From the NCBI GenBank assembly GCA_002747015.1, contig NVXI01000007.1, positions 77,733-99,433 of the forward strand: DNA of 21,701 nucleotides. The letters are read 5' to 3'. Every line of letters begins with the position of its first letter. Positions within the stretch are counted from its first letter, which is position 1. Positions 18,601 through 21,701 of the stretch are shown in pieces. Source of the DNA: Zetaproteobacteria bacterium (GTDB lineage: Bacteria; Pseudomonadota; Alphaproteobacteria; Micavibrionales; Micavibrionaceae). The position numbers and the translations under genes were made by a program. The notes under the pieces are model-generated. The model did no database searches. It had not been told where the DNA came from and was given only the letters and a program-made list of their open reading frames with translations.

Positions 18601-19833
18601 AGAGTTTTCACCAAACACTCGTTGGCCATCCGACGTACGATCATCCAAATCCGCCTTTGTTAGGGGCGTAACAAGAGAGCCCGCAAGACTTTTAGCAATT
18701 CCACCAAACTGCCCTGTGAGTTGATCAAGTTGCCCGCCCAACTTAAATAAAACTACCTCTACAACACCGATCGCTGTATTCAGCTCAATCTTTTTATCTT
18801 CCAACTCCAACTGGGCCTTTTTCTCAGCAGTTAATTCTGTACGCACTGTAGGGTTAGGGTTAGGGTTAGGGTTAGGGTTAGGGTTAGGGTTAGGATTAGG
18901 ATTAGGATTAGGATTAGCACCAACATCAGCAGCCGTAAATCGCAGAGATGTTTCAGGAGCCGACGTTTTCACTTCTACCATTTCAACAGCGCTCAACGCT
19001 CCCTTTCCATGCAGAAAGTCAAAATCCTTAAATAATTGAGGCACAGCTTTAAGGCTCGCTCGTAAATCAGCCACTTTCTGAACAGCATCCGCTTCACCCA
19101 ACAGATAACCCGGAGTAACCTTCGCAGCAATAATATCTAAGCCCAGACCTATCTTGATTTTTTGTTCCAGTTGGTCACCCAAATCAAGCGAATATCCAGA
19201 ATTTGGAAAATCCTCCTCCAGACTTGCCGCCTTCTTAAAATAAGCCAATGTTTGCTCATATGAACTAAAAGACTGCGCATCAAAAACACCATCAGCCACT
19301 CCAGGAACAGGCAGATTAGGGCTAGGGTCTTCCGCATTCAACGTCTTAACAATCTCAGTCAACGCCGTTTCAATACGCAAGACACTTGCCTTAATGTCAG
19401 CCGGAATTTCCTGCGCTGGCACTGTTGTAGATACCACAGAGGCACTCCGCTTCATTTGCGCATCAACCTGATTAAGGATAGATATATTTTCATCCGCATC
19501 ATTGATAACATTCAAAATTGTTGCGACATCCGCCGCCGTGCCACCTGAACGCGCGACAAGCCCTTGCGCCAACATATCTTTATTGGTTAATGAAGCCAAA
19601 GGAATTGCAGGTTGTTTAATTGAACCATCGGCCAGACCTGCCTCTAGCACCTTCTGCGCATCGACCAATACCGCATCCAATAAAGTCTTTAGCTGAGCGC
19701 CAGCTTCCGGTGTGTAATCAAAACCCGCCGAAATTGGCTTACCTAAAGCGGCAGCCAACGTAGCAAACTCACGCTTGACCTCATTCAGATCATCTTGCGT
19801 TAACTCTACTGTTTTGGAAGTGGTCTCAACCAT
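15670..19833 (-). CDS. Large acidic protein of unknown function with an Asn-Pro repeat
   Basis: A 1387-residue protein that I do not recognise. No signal peptide or clear transmembrane helix is visible. Residues 1-305 are mainly helical and acidic. Residues 307-328 are eleven Asn-Pro dipeptides. From about 330 to 800 long helical or coiled-coil-like stretches follow (TAEKKAQLELEDKKIELNTA; the VEEFKQLRADYDKAQEKIKE region), with a more hydrophobic amphipathic patch (KMIGGMLTMFGININRLWG) near 600. The later part alternates Asp/Asn-rich low-complexity linkers (GDPEGDGNDNTTNDDNDPL) with more compact segments. Only three Cys are present. A clear AAGGGTG ribosome-binding site precedes the ATG, and the full-length frame is intact. 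The product could be a secreted or surface-associated protein or a large cytoplasmic scaffold; export by the DotA/TraY system nearby is conjecture. Confidence 0.85.
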   Translation of the reverse strand: MVETTSKTVELTQDDLNEVKREFATLAAALGKPISAGFDYTPEAGAQLKTLLDAVLVDAQKVLEAGLADGSIKQPAIPLASLTNKDMLAQGLVARSGGTAADVATILNVINDADENISILNQVDAQMKRSASVVSTTVPAQEIPADIKASVLRIETALTEIVKTLNAEDPSPNLPVPGVADGVFDAQSFSSYEQTLAYFKKAASLEEDFPNSGYSLDLGDQLEQKIKIGLGLDIIAAKVTPGYLLGEADAVQKVADLRASLKAVPQLFKDFDFLHGKGALSAVEMVEVKTSAPETSLRFTAADVGANPNPNPNPNPNPNPNPNPNPNPTVRTELTAEKKAQLELEDKKIELNTAIGVVEVVLFKLGGQLDQLTGQFGGIAKSLAGSLVTPLTKADLDDRTSDGQRVFGENSQDMMAKALMLLKTIDGQKNPNGVYTEAVGKRLALSILTKNDFSMIRDQLGVEQLTEAEAKKLINMVEPKVPEKLVENATDEQKTAHTASVEEFKQLRADYDKAQEKIKEVNTLFHSLNILKENNLLNDEKAKSTTKMNMIMDGIAGALDKFAPGFKDALKDFFTNSDFGKMIGGMLTMFGININRLWGDKDDSAALKNAAGLVGDGFEQAFDKIATDNNLDPKLDFDKIMDKTKDSFQEKMDGFVPRNAMKLMLGDADADQVKAALADAMDRAAGATDMESAKQIFVDRLVQIGEAYKNGTDINLSTRSAEVVQTVESIVSERPDLSTSTSSKVTPGAATYLAGAPAVDLTTVKAGEKDVELEYERSTEEFEQDPERFSKGRVATIQEVLHSNAALLGISAVNPDFMYLDKDTNEFTDTMTRETCGVMEEVWIRANVHAMVEEGTEITQEALDAVAQERLSSENMGVIITYMHDKGVPQADIDAFSQNMLALDGDYASSADGADKTVSVFDQALLWGQLSSNIAQWVPQPIPVVVTPVVTGDPEGDGNDNTTNDDNDPLRDKYMEFNKDRVPCDIPLFYTQEGSDSVFALIRVKTDGPMDNDPSNDTFKVLELKDYLKTRSLDDPDHLAALLDNYNWKNPTKEGVESVINKVLCLEPRVQVDNTTKPTPEVTTDRVATFNTRAEVHPTPQSFRGTAGDPRDDGLRLLDVDKAAFLFKGLDLANDRPDLMERAARNHRDPLDTFFGDALGFKGGTTPFVFLELAAHGLHHDDFDVVVAMRNGEDIEYRFVDYDTDFIKPLPKQREGGAVDMAEAVAPSQGGRRLDDLLRVIEVKPGGQMIHGPAGGYAQMNAIVPLGKDQLGLTNGLKAVYGSHMTTQANQHAYSEGISERHAESSRYGNVGPRDNTQSDRQSDFNDKSGNWFTRIFSSDEKNPDEDINDNIRDLGDGQNYNPDELNVSSTPDVTRETVIQNAAAGR
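18851..18916. repeat. Hexanucleotide microsatellite (GGGTTA)7(GGATTA)4 inside the 1387-codon gene
   Basis: Sixty-six bases read seven perfect GGGTTA units, then four GGATTA units, on the + strand. On the coding strand each unit is AAC/AAT-CCT, giving Asn-Pro. Because the unit is two codons, gain or loss of copies keeps the frame. The + strand has seven GGG runs spaced by three bases, a sequence able to form a G-quadruplex; this would be the template strand of the gene. Confidence 0.95.
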
Positions 19834-20031
19834 TATTCACCCTTAAATTTCCTGAGCATTCGCCCTTTTTATTCACCATCTTCGACCTTATAGAAACGCT
19901 TTATTTTTCTTAAATTTTTCGCGCTGTTTCTACGGCTTTATATACGAAGTTAGGCCTATTCTTACATATTCTCGAAAGTTTTACAAATTTAATTTGCATA
20001 TATGTATGCTCACTCACGCACCACGCGAAAA
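19834..20031. other. Intergenic region before the 1387-codon gene
   Basis: This 198-base AT-rich gap is the largest non-coding stretch in the window. It should hold the promoter of the 1387-codon gene and the transcript end of the glycosyltransferase unit. I see the ribosome-binding site next to 19833, a short GCATA-N4-TATGC inverted repeat near 19996, and no convincing terminator or promoter pair. Confidence 0.5.
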
Positions 20032-21105
20032 TTACAGTTTTTCTAACTTACGAATATGCCGGAAATACGTCAAATATTTTTGAACTGTATTATCCTTTGT
20101 AAACTCCCGTAAATACCTGTGGTAGCCATTTTCAACCATTTTATTACGCAAATCATCATCCGATATAACACGAGAAATTGACGCACTCATCAACGAGATA
20201 TCATCAATTGGTGTAACGAGCCCATCTTCCTCATGGCGAACAAATTGACGTGGGCCATCCGAATCGGTTGTAACCAACGGCGTTTTCTGCGCCCATGCCT
20301 GCACAAAAACAGTGCCAAAAGGCTCATAACGTGATGAAAACACACATATATCCGCCGCATCAAACAACGCCGCACGATCATCACGCCAGCCAAGAAGCTT
20401 CACACGATTCTGCACTTTCAAATCATCAATCAATGCCTCCAGATCCGAACGGTCAGGCCCCTCCCCTGCAATCCAAAGATAAACGTCAGGCAACGCAGCA
20501 ACTGCGCGTATTAAGGTATCGAACGCCTTGCTACTATGTAGCCTTCCGAGGCCAAGGCAAAGCTGCGCACCTTCTGGCACGCCATACGCACCACGATCTA
20601 TCGCAGTTTCAAAGACTTCCGTCTCTGCAAAATTATTTATTTGTAAGACCCGATCATCCTGAACATCGCATTTCTCAACCAAATATTTTTTTAAATCCGG
20701 CGTGATCGTTACAAAATAATCCGTATTTTTGAAATTTTTAATTTTATAATAACCACCCAGACGCGACACAACAACATAAGGGTCAATCCCCATCGACGCA
20801 GACCACCGCGTCACCTTTTGCGACGCACGTGACATCCAGCTCTGCACAATATCAGGACGAAATTTAGAAACAATCCGGCGCAAGGCAAAGGGCGTATAAA
20901 TATCAACAGCCCCACCAAAGGGTAAGAGATGTACAGTAATACCTGCAGACCTCAGCCGCGGAACACGCCCCTCATTCGCACGCGTAACCACTTCAATCAC
21001 TTGGCCTGCATCATGCATCGCAATACACATATCAACAAATGCCGTTTCCGCACCACCATGCGGAGCACCGGCTAAAACCTGAAGAATTCTCATACCGTTT
21101 TGCAT
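20032..21105 (-). CDS. Glycosyltransferase family 4 (GT-B fold)
   Basis: A 357-residue retaining glycosyltransferase of the GT4 type; members transfer sugars from nucleotide donors during LPS, capsule or exopolysaccharide synthesis. Acceptor and donor cannot be read from the sequence. The N-terminal Rossmann domain begins MRILQVLAGAPHGGAETAFV (glycine loop at 17-18). The C-terminal domain has LGLGRLHSSKAFDTLIRAV (185-203), WIAGEGPDRSDLEAL, and the donor-binding segment FSSRYEPFGTVFVQAWA (256-272). In that segment the usual E-x7-E pattern is E261-x7-Q269, so the second acidic residue is replaced by glutamine. The first ATG and the one four codons later are both possible starts, as neither has a strong ribosome-binding site. 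It lies 33 bases after the secreted-protein gene on the same strand. Confidence 0.88.
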   Translation of the reverse strand: MQNGMRILQVLAGAPHGGAETAFVDMCIAMHDAGQVIEVVTRANEGRVPRLRSAGITVHLLPFGGAVDIYTPFALRRIVSKFRPDIVQSWMSRASQKVTRWSASMGIDPYVVVSRLGGYYKIKNFKNTDYFVTITPDLKKYLVEKCDVQDDRVLQINNFAETEVFETAIDRGAYGVPEGAQLCLGLGRLHSSKAFDTLIRAVAALPDVYLWIAGEGPDRSDLEALIDDLKVQNRVKLLGWRDDRAALFDAADICVFSSRYEPFGTVFVQAWAQKTPLVTTDSDGPRQFVRHEEDGLVTPIDDISLMSASISRVISDDDLRNKMVENGYHRYLREFTKDNTVQKYLTYFRHIRKLEKL

Positions 21106-21138
21106 TTACCAAATAGACCAGATATAAAATAAAATTAT

Positions 21139-21699
21139 TTACTCTTGCATCGCTTTCAACAAATTAGGATAACTCACCAGCGTTTCCTTCAACAAACGCC
21201 CCATGCTCTCTTCCGTTTCATCCATCTTGCTCATCATAAACTCGCATGCCTCTGGTGTCGTAACCGGCGCAGTTTCAAAACGAGAGGAATTAACCGCGCG
21301 AACCTCATCTATCAAACCAAACATCGTCTTCAATTTCGACTGTGTAATATAGCTCTGCGAGATCGCCATATTATTGATACTCACAAAAGATTCCTTCATT
21401 GTCGCACTAATAGCTTCATCCCATTGCTCAAACCTGTCATTCAAATCCCCTGCCATAGACTTATTATTGTCCGAGCATTTTCCCACTGCATCTCCGATAT
21501 CTTCGCTAACGGCCTTAACCATGCTATACATTGTATAGTTTTTATACATCGCAAGGAAATGGGCTGCCTCATCTCTTGTCAAAGTCGGGACAAGATCAGT
21601 TACCATTGTCTTCAACGTATCAGATTGTGCCTTAAGCAAATTTTCTGATGGAGCTTCTTCAGCCCTCACCATTCCAGAAGTACTGATAATTATGACAAG
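21139..21699 (-). CDS. Small secreted protein of unknown function, 5' end outside the window
   Basis: The first ATG in the frame (21670-21672) is not the real start. The frame stays open to the window edge and reads LVIIISTSGM-VRA-EEAPS, which is the hydrophobic core and cleavage region of a signal peptide (cleavage probably after VRA). The mature part is about 173 residues, helical and Met-rich, with two Cys (in GKCSDN and EACEFM) that could form a disulfide in the periplasm. No membrane segment or known motif is visible, and I do not recognise the family. It lies upstream of the GT4 gene with a 33-base gap, so cotranscription is likely. Confidence 0.75.
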   Translation of the reverse strand, partial: LVIIISTSGMVRAEEAPSENLLKAQSDTLKTMVTDLVPTLTRDEAAHFLAMYKNYTMYSMVKAVSEDIGDAVGKCSDNNKSMAGDLNDRFEQWDEAISATMKESFVSINNMAISQSYITQSKLKTMFGLIDEVRAVNSSRFETAPVTTPEACEFMMSKMDETEESMGRLLKETLVSYPNLLKAMQE

Positions 21700-21701
21700 A
21701 A

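Noticed and set aside
18851..18916. Telomeric repeat as a sign of eukaryotic contamination or a linear replicon end
   Set aside because: The tract is internal, in frame within a long intact bacterial gene, and flanked by coding sequence on both sides.

Overview
The window (about 21.7 kb, moderately AT-rich, densely coding) looks like the chromosome of an alphaproteobacterium. The evidence is the family make-up: LptG, the MlaA and MlaC homologues, EttA, a DUF3137 protein and Tag. Exact placement cannot be read from the sequence; a Micavibrio-like or endosymbiont-like lineage is only a guess from the type IVB-secretion-like genes. No rRNA, tRNA, CRISPR array or recognisable insertion sequence was found. 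No gap between genes exceeds about 200 bases.

Left part (1-2492, + strand): the 3' end of lptG (LPS export permease), then an mlaA/vacJ-type lipoprotein gene and an mlaC/ttg2D-type periplasmic gene. Together they form an outer-membrane lipid block (LPS delivery plus phospholipid asymmetry). Plausible sigma70-type promoters precede mlaA and mlaC.

Core (2594-12087, - strand): three consecutive very large genes, in transcription order 1094, 967 and 1065 codons. All have the DotA/TraY architecture: N-terminal membrane segments, a large central domain, and a C-terminal membrane block with an EAMVG-P-LWALAH-type motif and an RIP-N-ILRW-type motif. The first and third end in a 70-residue Peptidase_S74 (endosialidase-type intramolecular chaperone) domain; the middle one lacks it. 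The two S74 cassettes are about 95% identical in DNA although the rest of the proteins has diverged strongly, and the similarity runs from the predicted autocleavage serine to the stop codon. Behind the cassette of the third gene lies what looks like an alternative C-terminal tail, reachable through a 15-bp perfect direct repeat (25 bp with two mismatches). No other type IVB secretion genes are in the window.

Right part: ettA and a DUF3137 membrane-protein gene form a short - strand operon, divergent from tag (3-methyladenine DNA glycosylase I). Convergent to tag is a 1387-codon gene for an acidic, soluble-looking protein of unknown function. It carries an in-frame (Asn-Pro)11 tract encoded by a telomere-like TTAGGG-type repeat. 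At the right edge are a GT4 glycosyltransferase and the 3' part of a small secreted-protein gene whose start lies outside the window.

The most notable content is the DotA/TraY paralogue array with swapped S74 domains, its possible switchable C-terminus, and the unassigned 1387-residue protein.
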